A stretch of 64,000 bases of DNA from Sphingosinicella sp041916975. Its GTDB lineage: Bacteria; Pseudomonadota; Alphaproteobacteria; Sphingomonadales; Sphingomonadaceae. The notes under the pieces were generated by a model. That model was not told where the DNA came from, searched no databases, and saw only the letters and a program-made list of their open reading frames with translations. Position numbers and translations under genes: made by a program. How positions within the stretch are numbered: position 1 is the first letter of the stretch; the number at the start of each line of letters is the position of its first letter. The stretch is taken from positions 62,001-126,000 of the forward strand of contig NZ_JAYRYK010000001.1 in NCBI RefSeq assembly GCF_041916975.1, given 5' to 3'. Below, in pieces: positions 7,933 through 16,184 of the stretch.

Positions 7933-8147
7933 TTGCGGAAGCGTCCGGTTTCTATCCAGCGAACAAGGGGACGGGCCGGGAAGACCCAGGCGATGCCCAG
8001 TACGATCCAGATCGGGAGTTGAAGAAGCACGTGAAGGCGCGTGACGGGCTCTGCCACCGCGACGGCGATGACGGCATAGATCGCGATCAGGACGATGAGC
8101 AGCAGCACGCCGAAGGGCTTTCTGAGGCTCGGCTTGGGGTCGGTCAT
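7929..8147 (-). CDS. DUF2842 small membrane protein
   Basis: A 72-residue protein with two membrane helices (about residues 12-32 and 42-57) and basic ends (RKPFG at the front, RWIETGRFRK at the back). This pattern is recognisable as the alphaproteobacterial DUF2842 family of unknown function. It overlaps fthC upstream and aroQ downstream by four bases each, so it is translated with metabolic genes. No function can be assigned. Confidence 0.8.
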   Translation of the reverse strand: MTDPKPSLRKPFGVLLLIVLIAIYAVIAVAVAEPVTRLHVLLQLPIWIVLGIAWVFPARPLVRWIETGRFRK

Positions 8148-8731
8148 GCGGTGAGCGTCCTTGTCGGTGTCACCACCGCGTCGAGGCGCTGGTCCCAGCT
8201 GTCTGCGGGAAGCGCGTCCAGGATCTGCACGTCCCAGGCGAGGCCGATGGCGATCGTGGGCTGTACGGCGCGGAGCGCGGCGAGGGCGCGGTCGAAGTGG
8301 CCTTTGCCTTGGCCGATGCGATTGCCGTGCATGTCGGCCGCGACGAGGGGGACGAGGAGCGTGTCGGGGACGGCTTCGGCTGCGTCGGCGAGCGGTTGCA
8401 TGGTGCCGAAGGGGCCGGGTTCCAGCGGGCCAACGGCGACGCGAAAGCGCATGACATCATCGCGGCTCGCGAACCATGGCAGCAGCACTGTGCGCTGGGA
8501 GAGGCACGCAGCGGGATCGATCTCGTGGCCCATGGGCACGTAGCTGCCGATGGCGCGGGCGTTCGCGAGGAAGGGAAGGGTGCGTTCGGCGAGCGCGGCT
8601 TCCAGTGCCTGCCGTTCATCAAGGGACAAGCTGCGCACGAATGCGGCGCGCGCTGCGCGGGCGTCGCGGCGCAGGGTTTCCTTGTCGAAGGGGAAGGCGG
8701 TGGGCAAACGGGAATCCGGGCGACAGGTCAA
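8144..8731 (-). CDS. fthC: 5-formyltetrahydrofolate cyclo-ligase
   Basis: About 195 residues. The enzyme uses ATP to convert 5-formyl-THF to 5,10-methenyl-THF. The diagnostic segment LVPLVAADMHGNRIGQGKGHFDRAL contains the phosphate/folate-binding G-x-G-K-G-H-F-D loop, and an R-rich ATP-binding N-terminal helix is present. The start is uncertain: there is no ATG, and TTG at 8731 or TTG at 8707 are candidates. The gene lies immediately 3' of the 6S RNA and downstream of zapA, the same order as zapA-ssrS-ygfA in E. coli. Confidence 0.9.
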   Translation of the reverse strand: MTCRPDSRLPTAFPFDKETLRRDARAARAAFVRSLSLDERQALEAALAERTLPFLANARAIGSYVPMGHEIDPAACLSQRTVLLPWFASRDDVMRFRVAVGPLEPGPFGTMQPLADAAEAVPDTLLVPLVAADMHGNRIGQGKGHFDRALAALRAVQPTIAIGLAWDVQILDALPADSWDQRLDAVVTPTRTLTA

Positions 8732-8735
8732 AAAT

Positions 8736-8904
8736 GGGTGGCGGAACCGCCTCGGCCGTTTGCCGGAATATCCTCTGACGCCAGTAACGTCAGGTGGGCA
8801 CCATATGGTCGGACCAGGATCCGCACAGGGACAGCACCCTTGGATGTCGATATCGCCTCAGGGATGTTCGCATCGCGCGCACCAGGCAGTATCCGCCGTG
8901 GAGT
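8736..8904 (-). ncRNA. ssrS: 6S RNA
   Basis: The non-coding gap between zapA and fthC, read on the minus strand. A closing stem GGCGGA/TCCGCC joins 8892-8897 to 8740-8745. The 5' half contains CCTGAGGCGATAT, very close to the CCUGAGCCGAUAU of E. coli 6S RNA, and the 3' half has CCTGGTCCGACC, resembling its GGUCCGUCCGAG segment. Gene order zapA-ssrS-fthC is conserved across proteobacteria. 6S RNA binds sigma-70 RNA polymerase and damps transcription in stationary phase. The ends are approximate. Confidence 0.88.
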
Positions 8905-8907
8905 AAT

Positions 8908-9219
8908 CTAGGCGTTGGCGCGCCGCTTCTCAAGGGCTGCGACAATGGCTTCCACCCGCTGCGCCGCCTTTTCGAGCGCGCCCGTCGCGATCGTGTCGCC
9001 GAGCGAGGGGTCGCGTTCCTTGAGGTCGAAGAACTCGTCGGCGATGAGGATGGCAGACATCAGCAGCAGGCGCGGCTCGCTCATCTGTCCGAGCGCGCCC
9101 TGCAGATCGGCCGCCTTGGCGTCGACATGCGCTGCGAGACGGTTCAGCCGTTCCTCCTCACCATCGCGGCAGGCGAGGGGATAGGAACGGCCGCCGATGG
9201 TGACGTTGATCTGGCCCAC
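8908..9219 (-). CDS. zapA: Cell division protein ZapA
   Basis: A 103-residue ZapA, which bundles FtsZ filaments at the division ring. The N-terminal beta-rich half MGQINVTIGGRSYPLACRDGEE and the helical LNRLAAHVDAKAADL are typical, followed by a C-terminal coiled coil with alternating charged residues. It starts four bases after a small coiled-coil gene and ends next to the 6S RNA. Family length and layout are normal. Confidence 0.93.
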   Translation of the reverse strand: MGQINVTIGGRSYPLACRDGEEERLNRLAAHVDAKAADLQGALGQMSEPRLLLMSAILIADEFFDLKERDPSLGDTIATGALEKAAQRVEAIVAALEKRRANA

Positions 9220-9223
9220 GCGC

Positions 9224-9427
9224 CTAGCTCCGCGACGCGATCAGCACGTCGAGATCGGCGACGGCGCGTTCGGCAGAGTCTTTGAGACGGCGGTGCTTCT
9301 GGCGCAGTGCGTCCAGTTCAGCGAGCGCGCCGCCGGTATCACCTGCACCCGCCGCAGCACGCTCGAGCTTGTCGAGTGCGCTTTCAAGGCGTGTCAGCGC
9401 CGACGCGAAACCGGTCATCTGATCCAT
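9224..9427 (-). CDS. Small coiled-coil protein upstream of zapA
   Basis: A 67-residue protein that is one long predicted coiled coil: heptad-like LTRLESALDKLERA in the first half, then LDALRQKHRRLKDSAERAVADLDVLI. It has no Cys, signal or membrane segment. It precedes zapA by four bases on the same strand, so the two are likely co-translated. It may be an alphaproteobacterial partner of ZapA, functionally like ZapB; that is inference from position and structure only. Confidence 0.75.
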   Translation of the reverse strand: MDQMTGFASALTRLESALDKLERAAAGAGDTGGALAELDALRQKHRRLKDSAERAVADLDVLIASRS

Positions 9428-9660
9428 GCCGAAAAGTCCCGAAATCAGCAGTTTGGGCGAGGAACATAAGAACGAATCCGAATGACGGTCAAGGCAAGCG
9501 CGGGTCGGTTCGGCGATTCATCCCGATTCAGCCGGATTCCCGCCTGTTTCATGCGCGCATGGCCGCCATGCCTTGACATGACGTTGACGCGGCATAAGCC
9601 CCTCTCCATTGTGCGCGCCGATTCGCCGCCCGGCCGAAATATTGGGGAACCCAGCCGAAG

Positions 9661-11631
9661 ATGACCGTCAATCACGCCGATCTCGCCAACGCTGTCCGTG
9701 CGCTGGCGATGGATGCCGTACAGGCCGCGAATTCCGGCCACCCTGGAATGCCGATGGGAATGGCGGATGCCGCGACGGTTCTCTTCACACAACATCTGAA
9801 GTACGATCCGCAGTGGCCTGAATGGCCTGATCGCGACCGCTTCGTGCTTTCCGCCGGTCACGGCTCGATGCTGATCTACGCGCTTCTGTATCTCACCGGC
9901 TATAAGAAGCCGACGCTCGACCAGATCCGGAACTTCCGCCAGCTCGGCAGCCCGTGCGCCGGCCACCCCGAGAATTTCGAGCTTCCCGGCGTGGAAACGA
10001 CGACCGGCCCGCTCGGGCAGGGCCTCGCCACCGCCGTCGGCATGGCGCTTGCGGAACGTCACCTCAACGCGCGCTTCGGCGACGCCGTGCAGGACCATCA
10101 CACGTGGGTGATCGCCGGCGACGGCTGCCTGATGGAAGGCATCAACCACGAGGCGATCGGGCTTGCCGGGCACCTGAAGCTCGGCCGCCTGAACGTGATC
10201 TGGGACGACAACCGCATCACCATCGACGGCGCGACCTCGATGTCGACGTCGGAGGATGTGAAGGCACGCTACGAGGCTTCGGGCTGGCACGTCGTTTCCT
10301 GTGACGGCCACGACGCAGCGAGCGTTGACGCAGCACTGCGCGCGGCGAAGGCCGATCCGCGCCCGTCGCTGATCGCCTGCCGCACGATCATCGGCTACGG
10401 CGCGCCCAACAAGCAGGGCACCGCGGCGACGCACGGCTCGCCGCTCGGCGCGGCGGAAATTGCGGCGGCGCGCGAGACGCTCGGCTGGAATCACGAGCCG
10501 TTCGAAATCCCGGCCGATATACTGGATGCGTGGCGCACTTCGGGTGCGCGCGGCACCAAGGTCAGCGCCGATTGGAAGCTGAACGCTGCGAAAGCAGAGG
10601 GTTACGCCGAATTCCTGACCTGGCTGGATGGTTCCGCGCTGAAAGCGGCAGGCCCGGCGCTGAAGGCGCACATCGACGCGCTGATCGCAGCGCCGCAGAC
10701 GGTGGCGACGCGCAAGGCGAGCGAACTTGCGCTTGGCGCGATCAACGCCGCCGTGCCGAACACCATCGGCGGCTCGGCCGATCTCACCGGCTCCAACAAT
10801 ACGCTGACCAAGGGCCTCGGCACGCTCGACGCCGCGAACTACGGCGGCCGCTACGTTTATTACGGCATCCGCGAGTTCGGCATGGCCGCCGCGATGAACG
10901 GCATGGCGCTGCACGGCGGTCTCGTGCCCTATGGCGGCACCTTCCTCGTGTTCACGGACTATTGCCGCCCGGCGATCCGTCTCAGCGCGCTGCAGCGCGC
11001 GCAGGCCATCTACGTGATGACGCACGATTCGATCGGGCTCGGCGAAGACGGCCCGACGCACCAGCCGATCGAGCACGTGATGAGCCTGCGCGTGATGCCG
11101 AACGTGCTCGTGATGCGCCCGGCTGACGTCGTGGAGACAGCCGAGTGCTGGGCGCTTGCGCTTGAAAACGACAGCGGCCCCACGGTGCTTGCTCTCTCCC
11201 GCCAGAACCTGCCGCAGGTGCGGACGGAAGCCGGCGAGAACCTCTCCGCGAAGGGCGCCTATCGGCTGCGCGCTGCCTCTGCCGCGCGCAAGGTCGTGTT
11301 CCTCGCGACCGGCTCCGAAGTGCAGGCCGCGCTCGACGCTGCCGACCAGCTCGAAGCGGCAGGCATCGGCTGCGACGTCGTCTCGATGCCCTGCTGGGAG
11401 CTTTTCGATCTGCAGAGCGACGCCTATCAGGCCGATATCCTGCCGGAAGACGCGCTCATTGTTTCGGTCGAAGCCGGGACAACGATCGGCTGGGAACGCT
11501 ACACGGGCCGCAAGGGTCTGCGGCTCGGCATCGACCGCTTCGGCGCTTCCGCGCCCGCCGAAGCCTTGTATGAGAAGTTCGGATTGACCGCCGACGCGAT
11601 CGCGAAGGCGGTTCGGGGGAAGCTCGCTTAA
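9661..11631 (+). CDS. tkt: Transketolase
   Basis: A 656-residue thiamine diphosphate enzyme of the pentose phosphate pathway. The order is standard: NSGHPGMPMGMAD, the LSAGHGSMLIYALLYLTGY segment, the TPP motif from GDGCLMEG to IWDDN (about residues 153-183), then the Pyr domain with EFGMAAAMNGMALHGG and the C-terminal domain. Full length. It is divergent from the zapA block; a TTGACA (9573-9578) lies 82 bases upstream as a possible -35. It heads a carbon-metabolism run tkt-gap-pgk. Confidence 0.97.
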   Translation: MTVNHADLANAVRALAMDAVQAANSGHPGMPMGMADAATVLFTQHLKYDPQWPEWPDRDRFVLSAGHGSMLIYALLYLTGYKKPTLDQIRNFRQLGSPCAGHPENFELPGVETTTGPLGQGLATAVGMALAERHLNARFGDAVQDHHTWVIAGDGCLMEGINHEAIGLAGHLKLGRLNVIWDDNRITIDGATSMSTSEDVKARYEASGWHVVSCDGHDAASVDAALRAAKADPRPSLIACRTIIGYGAPNKQGTAATHGSPLGAAEIAAARETLGWNHEPFEIPADILDAWRTSGARGTKVSADWKLNAAKAEGYAEFLTWLDGSALKAAGPALKAHIDALIAAPQTVATRKASELALGAINAAVPNTIGGSADLTGSNNTLTKGLGTLDAANYGGRYVYYGIREFGMAAAMNGMALHGGLVPYGGTFLVFTDYCRPAIRLSALQRAQAIYVMTHDSIGLGEDGPTHQPIEHVMSLRVMPNVLVMRPADVVETAECWALALENDSGPTVLALSRQNLPQVRTEAGENLSAKGAYRLRAASAARKVVFLATGSEVQAALDAADQLEAAGIGCDVVSMPCWELFDLQSDAYQADILPEDALIVSVEAGTTIGWERYTGRKGLRLGIDRFGASAPAEALYEKFGLTADAIAKAVRGKLA

Positions 11632-11655
11632 ATTAGGAACAGGAGTACGGAAGAC

Positions 11656-12663
11656 ATGGCGAAGGTTTCGATCAACGGATTCGGCCGCATCGGGCGCCTC
11701 GTGGCGCGGGCCATTCTGGAGCGTCCGGAAAGCGGGCTGGAGCTGGTTTCGATCAACGACCTGTCCGACGCCAAGTCGAACGCCCTGCTGTTCAAGCGCG
11801 ATTCCGTGCACGGCACGTGGGCGGGCACGGTCGAGGTGGACGGCAACGATCTCATCATCGACGGCAAGCGCATCAAGGTTTCGGCCGAACGCGACCCGGC
11901 GAACCTGCCGCACGCCGCGAACGGCGTCGACATCGCGCTCGAATGCACCGGATTCTTCACGGACCGCGCTTCGGCTGAGAAGCACATGGCGGCGGGCGCC
12001 AAGCGCGTGCTGATCTCCGCGCCGGGCAAGAACGTCGACCTCACGGTCGTTTTCGGCGTGAACAACGACAAGCTCTCGGCCGATCACAAGATCGTGTCGA
12101 ACGCGAGCTGCACGACGAACTGCCTCGCGCCGGTCGCCAAGGTGCTGAACGATGCGCTCGGCATCGAACGCGGCCTGATGACGACGGTGCACGCCTACAC
12201 GAACGACCAGAAGATCCTCGACCAGATCCACGACGATCCGCGCCGTGCCCGCGCTGCCGCTATGTCGATGATCCCGACCACGACCGGCGCCGCGCGCGCC
12301 GTCGGCGAGGTGCTTCCCGAACTGAAGGGCAAGCTCGACGGTTCGGCGATCCGCGTGCCGACGCCCGACGTCAGCCTCGTCGATCTGACCTTCACGCCGA
12401 AGCGCGACACGACGAAGGACGAAGTGAACGCGATCCTGAAGGCGGCGTCTGAATCCGGCCCGCTGAAGGGCATCCTCTGCTATTCGGACGAGCCGCTGGT
12501 TTCGATCGACTATCAGCACACCGCTGCATCTTCGACCATCGACAGCCTTGAAACCGCCGTGCTTGAAGGCAAGCTCGTCCGCGTCGTTTCGTGGTACGAC
12601 AACGAGTGGGGCTTCTCGAACCGCATGGTCGACACCGCCAAAGCGATGGCGGCGTTCCTCTAA
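11656..12663 (+). CDS. gap: Glyceraldehyde-3-phosphate dehydrogenase, type I
   Basis: A 335-residue enzyme of normal length. It opens with the Rossmann motif INGFGRIGR. The catalytic cysteine is Cys152 in SNASCTTNCLAP, followed by the basic/histidine segment TVHAYTNDQKILDQ and the C-terminal SWYDNEWGFSNRM. It follows tkt by 24 bases with an AGGAG site and precedes pgk by two bases, so one transcript probably covers all three. Confidence 0.97.
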   Translation: MAKVSINGFGRIGRLVARAILERPESGLELVSINDLSDAKSNALLFKRDSVHGTWAGTVEVDGNDLIIDGKRIKVSAERDPANLPHAANGVDIALECTGFFTDRASAEKHMAAGAKRVLISAPGKNVDLTVVFGVNNDKLSADHKIVSNASCTTNCLAPVAKVLNDALGIERGLMTTVHAYTNDQKILDQIHDDPRRARAAAMSMIPTTTGAARAVGEVLPELKGKLDGSAIRVPTPDVSLVDLTFTPKRDTTKDEVNAILKAASESGPLKGILCYSDEPLVSIDYQHTAASSTIDSLETAVLEGKLVRVVSWYDNEWGFSNRMVDTAKAMAAFL

Positions 12664-12665
12664 CC

Positions 12666-13859
12666 ATGGCGAAGTTCCGGACGCTCGACGATATCGGGGA
12701 CGTGCGCGGCAAGCGCGTCCTCGTTCGTGCCGATCTCAATGTGCCGATGCAGGACGGCAAGGTCAGCGACGACACGCGCCTTCGTGCGGCGCAGCCGACC
12801 ATCGCCGAACTCGCCGACAAAGGCGCGATCGTGCTGGTGCTCTCGCACTTCGGGCGTCCGAAGGGCGAAGACCCGATGCTCAGCCTGTCGCCAATCTCGA
12901 GCGCGCTTGCGAAGGTGCTCGGTCGCACGGTGGGTTTCGTCACCGAGTGCAAGGGGCCGGCGGCCGAACAGGCTGTGGGTCTGATGGCGGCGGGCGAAAT
13001 CGCGGTGCTTGAGAACACGCGCTTCGAGGCGGGCGAAGAGAAGAACGATCCGGCGCTCGTCGCCGCCATCGCGAAGCTCGGCGACCTTTACGTCAACGAC
13101 GCCTTTTCCGCCGCGCACCGTGCGCACGCCTCCACAGAGGGGCTGGCGCACGTGCTTCCCGCCTATGCGGGCCGTTCCATGCAGGCAGAGCTGGAGCACC
13201 TGGAAGCCGCACTTGGCGAGCCTGAACGGCCTGTCGCGGCGGTTGTCGGCGGCGCGAAAGTGTCGTCGAAGCTCGATGTGCTCAACAACCTTGTCAGCAA
13301 GGTCGATCACCTGATCATCGGCGGCGGCATGGCGAACACCTTCCTTGCCGCGAAGGGTGTCGATGTCGGCAAGTCGCTTTGCGAGCACGATCTCAAGGAG
13401 ACCGCGCTCGGCATCCTCGCCAAGGCGGACGCGGCGCGCTGCACCGTGCACCTGCCGTACGACGTCGTCGTGGCGAAGGAATTCAAGGCGAACGCCGCGA
13501 ACCGGACCGTGAACGTGCACGAGGTGGGGGCGGACGAGATGATCCTCGACGTTGGCCCCGCTGCTGTCGAGGCACTTTCGGACGCGCTCAAGACCTGCCG
13601 GACGCTGGTGTGGAACGGGCCGCTCGGTGCGTTCGAACTGGAGCCGTTCGATGCGGCCACGGTGGCGCTCGCGCGCACGGCGGCGGCGCTTACCGAAGCC
13701 GGAAGCCTCGTTTCGGTGGCAGGCGGCGGCGATACGGTCGCGGCGCTCAACCACGCGGGTGTGGCGGAGAGTTTCAGCTTTGTCTCGACCGCTGGCGGCG
13801 CCTTCCTCGAATGGATGGAAGGCAAGGCGCTGCCGGGCGTGGAGGCGCTGCGGGCGTAA
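12666..13859 (+). CDS. pgk: Phosphoglycerate kinase
   Basis: A 397-residue glycolytic kinase. Visible motifs: KRVLVRADLNVPMQDG at the N-terminus, LSHFGRPKG, ENTRFEAGEEKND, YVNDAFSAAHRAHAS, and the nucleotide site VSVAGGGDTVAA near the end. The start is ATG 12666, directly after gap. The frame is open upstream within gap, but homology begins at FRTLDDI right after this Met. Full length. Confidence 0.97.
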   Translation: MAKFRTLDDIGDVRGKRVLVRADLNVPMQDGKVSDDTRLRAAQPTIAELADKGAIVLVLSHFGRPKGEDPMLSLSPISSALAKVLGRTVGFVTECKGPAAEQAVGLMAAGEIAVLENTRFEAGEEKNDPALVAAIAKLGDLYVNDAFSAAHRAHASTEGLAHVLPAYAGRSMQAELEHLEAALGEPERPVAAVVGGAKVSSKLDVLNNLVSKVDHLIIGGGMANTFLAAKGVDVGKSLCEHDLKETALGILAKADAARCTVHLPYDVVVAKEFKANAANRTVNVHEVGADEMILDVGPAAVEALSDALKTCRTLVWNGPLGAFELEPFDAATVALARTAAALTEAGSLVSVAGGGDTVAALNHAGVAESFSFVSTAGGAFLEWMEGKALPGVEALRA

Positions 13860-13930
13860 CGAACCCGGTTTTGTCGCGGCGATGCGTCACTTCAGCTATG
13901 GTAAGCGGGAAATTAACCTTTTCTTAAAAC

Positions 13931-13960
13931 CCGACCTTAAGCCTTACGGGCGAAGGTCGG
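13931..13960 (+). promoter_or_regulatory. Hairpin over the ribosome-binding site of the CAP-domain gene
   Basis: CCGACCTT (13931-13938) and AAGGTCGG (13953-13960) are perfect eight-base inverted repeats with a 14-base loop. The right arm contains AAGG, the only Shine-Dalgarno-like sequence before the ATG at 13965. Folding would hide the ribosome site, so translation could be conditional. Function is inferred. Confidence 0.4.
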
Positions 13961-13964
13961 TGCC

Positions 13965-14483
13965 ATGCTTATGCGTCTCGCCACTGCTGCATTCCTGATC
14001 GCCACGCCGGCCATGGCCGCCGGCTTTTCGACCGTTGCGGTCGCAAAGCACAGCTGGTGCGCGGCGGGCGACGTGAACCCTGTCGAGGCCGTTGCCGCGC
14101 TCAACGACCTGCGCCGTGCGCAGGGCCTTTCGCCGGTGCGTCCCAACATGGCGCTCACCCGTGCGGCACAGCGTCATTCCGATGATCTCGCGGGATGGGG
14201 CAAGCTTTCGCACAGCGGCTCCGATGGCAGCAACTTCGTCGACCGCGCCGAGCGCGCGCGCTTTGACGGCGTGCCGCGCGCCGAGAACGTTGCGTGGAAC
14301 CTGCCGACGTCCGCGGCCGTGGTCGTCGCGTGGGACAGGAGCCCCGGGCACCGCGACAACATGATGCTCGAAGACGTCACCGATGTCGGCATCGGCTATG
14401 CCTGCTCGCCCACCAAGGGCCGCTTCTGGACCATGGTGCTCGGCCGTGCCGAAGCCCAGTTCACGCTCGCCGCGCTCAACTAA
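13965..14483 (+). CDS. Secreted CAP (SCP/PR-1) domain protein
   Basis: A 172-residue protein with a signal peptide (MLMRLATAAFLIATPAMAA, cleavage near residue 19) and one CAP domain. Domain marks are LNDLRRAQGLSPVRPN, the LTRAAQRHSDDLA helix with the pocket His, a GENVA-like AENVAWN, and VVAWDRSPGHRDNMML. Bacterial CAP proteins are periplasmic or secreted and mostly of unknown activity. Two ATGs (13965, 13971) are possible starts. It sits between pgk and fba in a carbon-metabolism run with no obvious functional link. Confidence 0.88.
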   Translation: MLMRLATAAFLIATPAMAAGFSTVAVAKHSWCAAGDVNPVEAVAALNDLRRAQGLSPVRPNMALTRAAQRHSDDLAGWGKLSHSGSDGSNFVDRAERARFDGVPRAENVAWNLPTSAAVVVAWDRSPGHRDNMMLEDVTDVGIGYACSPTKGRFWTMVLGRAEAQFTLAALN

Positions 14484-14595
14484 CCCGGCATCCTGAATCC
14501 ACGCGCGAGGTCGTTGCGATGCGCGGCCCTCTTCTGTATCACGCGCGGCAACCGGAATAATCCAGCCCAGAATACTCAAGCGACGAGGACGACGC

Positions 14596-15510
14596 ATGAA
14601 GATCACGAAAGCCGTGAAGGCCATCCTTTCCAACTATGAAAGCGACAACCCCGGCACGAAGGCGAACCTCGCCCGCATCCTGATGCAGGGCCAGCTCGGC
14701 GGCACCGGCAAGCTCATCATCCTCCCCGTCGATCAGGGCTTCGAACACGGCCCGGCACGCAGCTTCGCGGTCAACGAACCGGCGTACGACCCGCACTATC
14801 ACTTCCAGATCGCGATCGACGCAGGGCTTTCGGCCTATGCCGCGCCGCTCGGCATGATCGAGGCGGGCGCCGACACGTTCGCGGGCCAGATCCCGACGAT
14901 CCTCAAGGTGAACTCATCGAACTCGTGGGCGACCTCGATCAACCAGGCCGTCACCGGCACGGTGGACGACGCGCTGCGCCTCGGCTGTTCGGCGATCGGC
15001 TTCACCATCTATCCGGGCGCCGACGAGGTGTTCGACATGATGGAAGAGATCCGCGAAATGTCCGCCGAAGCGAAGTCGGTGGGCATCGCGACCGTGATCT
15101 GGTCGTACCCGCGCGGCGGCAACCTTTCGAAGGACGGCGAGCTTGCGCTCGACGTCGGCGCCTACGCGGCGCACATGGCGGCGCTGCTGGGCGCGCACAT
15201 CATCAAGGTGAAGCTGCCGACCGCGCACATCGAACAGAAGGACGCGCAGAAGGCGTACGAGAAGCTGGACAGCTCGACGCAGGCGAAGCGCGTGTCGCAT
15301 GTTGTGAAGTCGTGCTTCAACGGCCGCCGCATCGTCGTCTTCTCGGGCGGCGCCGCGAAGGGTGCGGATGCCGTCTATCAGGACGCGCGCGACATCCGCG
15401 ACGGCGGCGGCAACGGCTCGATCATCGGCCGCAACACATTCCAGCGTCCGCGCGACGAGGCGATGGCGATGCTCGCGAAGCTGGTGAACATCTACAAGGG
15501 CAAGGAATAG
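14596..15510 (+). CDS. fba: Fructose-bisphosphate aldolase, class I (DhnA/FbaB type)
   Basis: A 304-residue Schiff-base aldolase of the archaeal/DhnA type, not the metal-dependent class II. Typical segments are LIILPVDQGFEHGP, the glycine-rich LGMIEAGADTFAG, GAHIIKVKLPTAHI with the candidate Schiff-base lysine, and the C-terminal phosphate site IVVFSGGAAKG plus GSIIGRNTFQRP. It follows the CAP gene by 112 bases and precedes a methyltransferase gene by five bases. With gap, pgk and tpiA in the window it completes the triose part of glycolysis. Confidence 0.95.
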   Translation: MKITKAVKAILSNYESDNPGTKANLARILMQGQLGGTGKLIILPVDQGFEHGPARSFAVNEPAYDPHYHFQIAIDAGLSAYAAPLGMIEAGADTFAGQIPTILKVNSSNSWATSINQAVTGTVDDALRLGCSAIGFTIYPGADEVFDMMEEIREMSAEAKSVGIATVIWSYPRGGNLSKDGELALDVGAYAAHMAALLGAHIIKVKLPTAHIEQKDAQKAYEKLDSSTQAKRVSHVVKSCFNGRRIVVFSGGAAKGADAVYQDARDIRDGGGNGSIIGRNTFQRPRDEAMAMLAKLVNIYKGKE

Positions 15511-15515
15511 GGCCT

Positions 15516-16184
15516 GTGTCAGCGGGCTGGGCCGAGGTCGACGCCTACATCGCCGATCGTTTGATCGGAGACGATACGGCGCTGGACGAGGCCCTTGCCC
15601 GCAACGCTGCCCAGCACCTGCCGTCCATCGACGTGTCGGCAGTGCAGGGCAAGCTGCTCCACATTCTGGCGCGTTCCATCGGTGCGTGGCGGATTCTGGA
15701 GGTCGGCACGCTCGGCGGTTATTCGACGATCTGGCTTGCCCGCGCGCTTCCCGGCCACGGCGCTCTTGTCACGCTGGAAATCGACCCGCACCACGCCGAG
15801 GTTGCCCGCGCGAACCTTGATGCAGCAGGCGTTGGCGACAAGGTCGAAATCCGCGTCGGTGCGGCCGTGGAGACGCTGTCCCACATGGAAGCCGAAGGCG
15901 AGGGGCCGTTCGACCTCGTGTTCATCGACGCCGACAAGCCGAACAACGTCGCTTACCTGAAAGCCGCGCTCGCGCTGGCCCGACCCGGCGGGCTTATCGT
16001 CGTGGACAATGTGGTACGCGAAGGACGTGTAACGGACGCGTCGAGTGCCGACGAGGCGATCATCGGCACGCGCGCGCTGTTCGATGCCGTCGCCGCCGAG
16101 CCGCGCCTCAGCGCGACGGCGATCCAGACCGTGGGCACCAAGGGCTGGGACGGTTTTCTGATTGCCGTTGTGGATGCTGAATGA
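15516..16184 (+). CDS. SAM-dependent O-methyltransferase, family 3
   Basis: A 222-residue class I methyltransferase of the catechol/caffeoyl-CoA O-methyltransferase-like family. The SAM site ILEVGTLGGYSTIWLA, the acidic ribose ligand in TLEIDPHHAEVA, and the FDLVFIDADKPNN metal-binding segment are intact, as is LIVVDNVVREG. I start it at GTG 15516, five bases after fba; the frame continues open upstream inside fba but homology does not. It overlaps thiE by four bases. The substrate is unknown. Confidence 0.88.
   Translation: MSAGWAEVDAYIADRLIGDDTALDEALARNAAQHLPSIDVSAVQGKLLHILARSIGAWRILEVGTLGGYSTIWLARALPGHGALVTLEIDPHHAEVARANLDAAGVGDKVEIRVGAAVETLSHMEAEGEGPFDLVFIDADKPNNVAYLKAALALARPGGLIVVDNVVREGRVTDASSADEAIIGTRALFDAVAAEPRLSATAIQTVGTKGWDGFLIAVVDAE

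Noticed and set aside
8736..8904. Reading the 6S RNA on the plus strand, where GATGTTCGCA resembles the E. coli 5' end
   Set aside because: The minus strand matches more blocks (CCTGAGGCGATAT, CCTGGTCCGACC), agrees with the direction of zapA and fthC, and fits the conserved gene order.
9573..9600. TTGACA followed by TAAGCC as a full tkt promoter
   Set aside because: The -35 is perfect but no convincing -10 hexamer follows at 16-18 bases, so it is mentioned only as a possible -35.
9445..12519. A 1024-codon open frame on the minus strand across tkt and gap
   Set aside because: It is rich in Arg and His, shows no family motif, and lies wholly antisense to two unmistakable genes; such frames arise from high-GC third-position bias.
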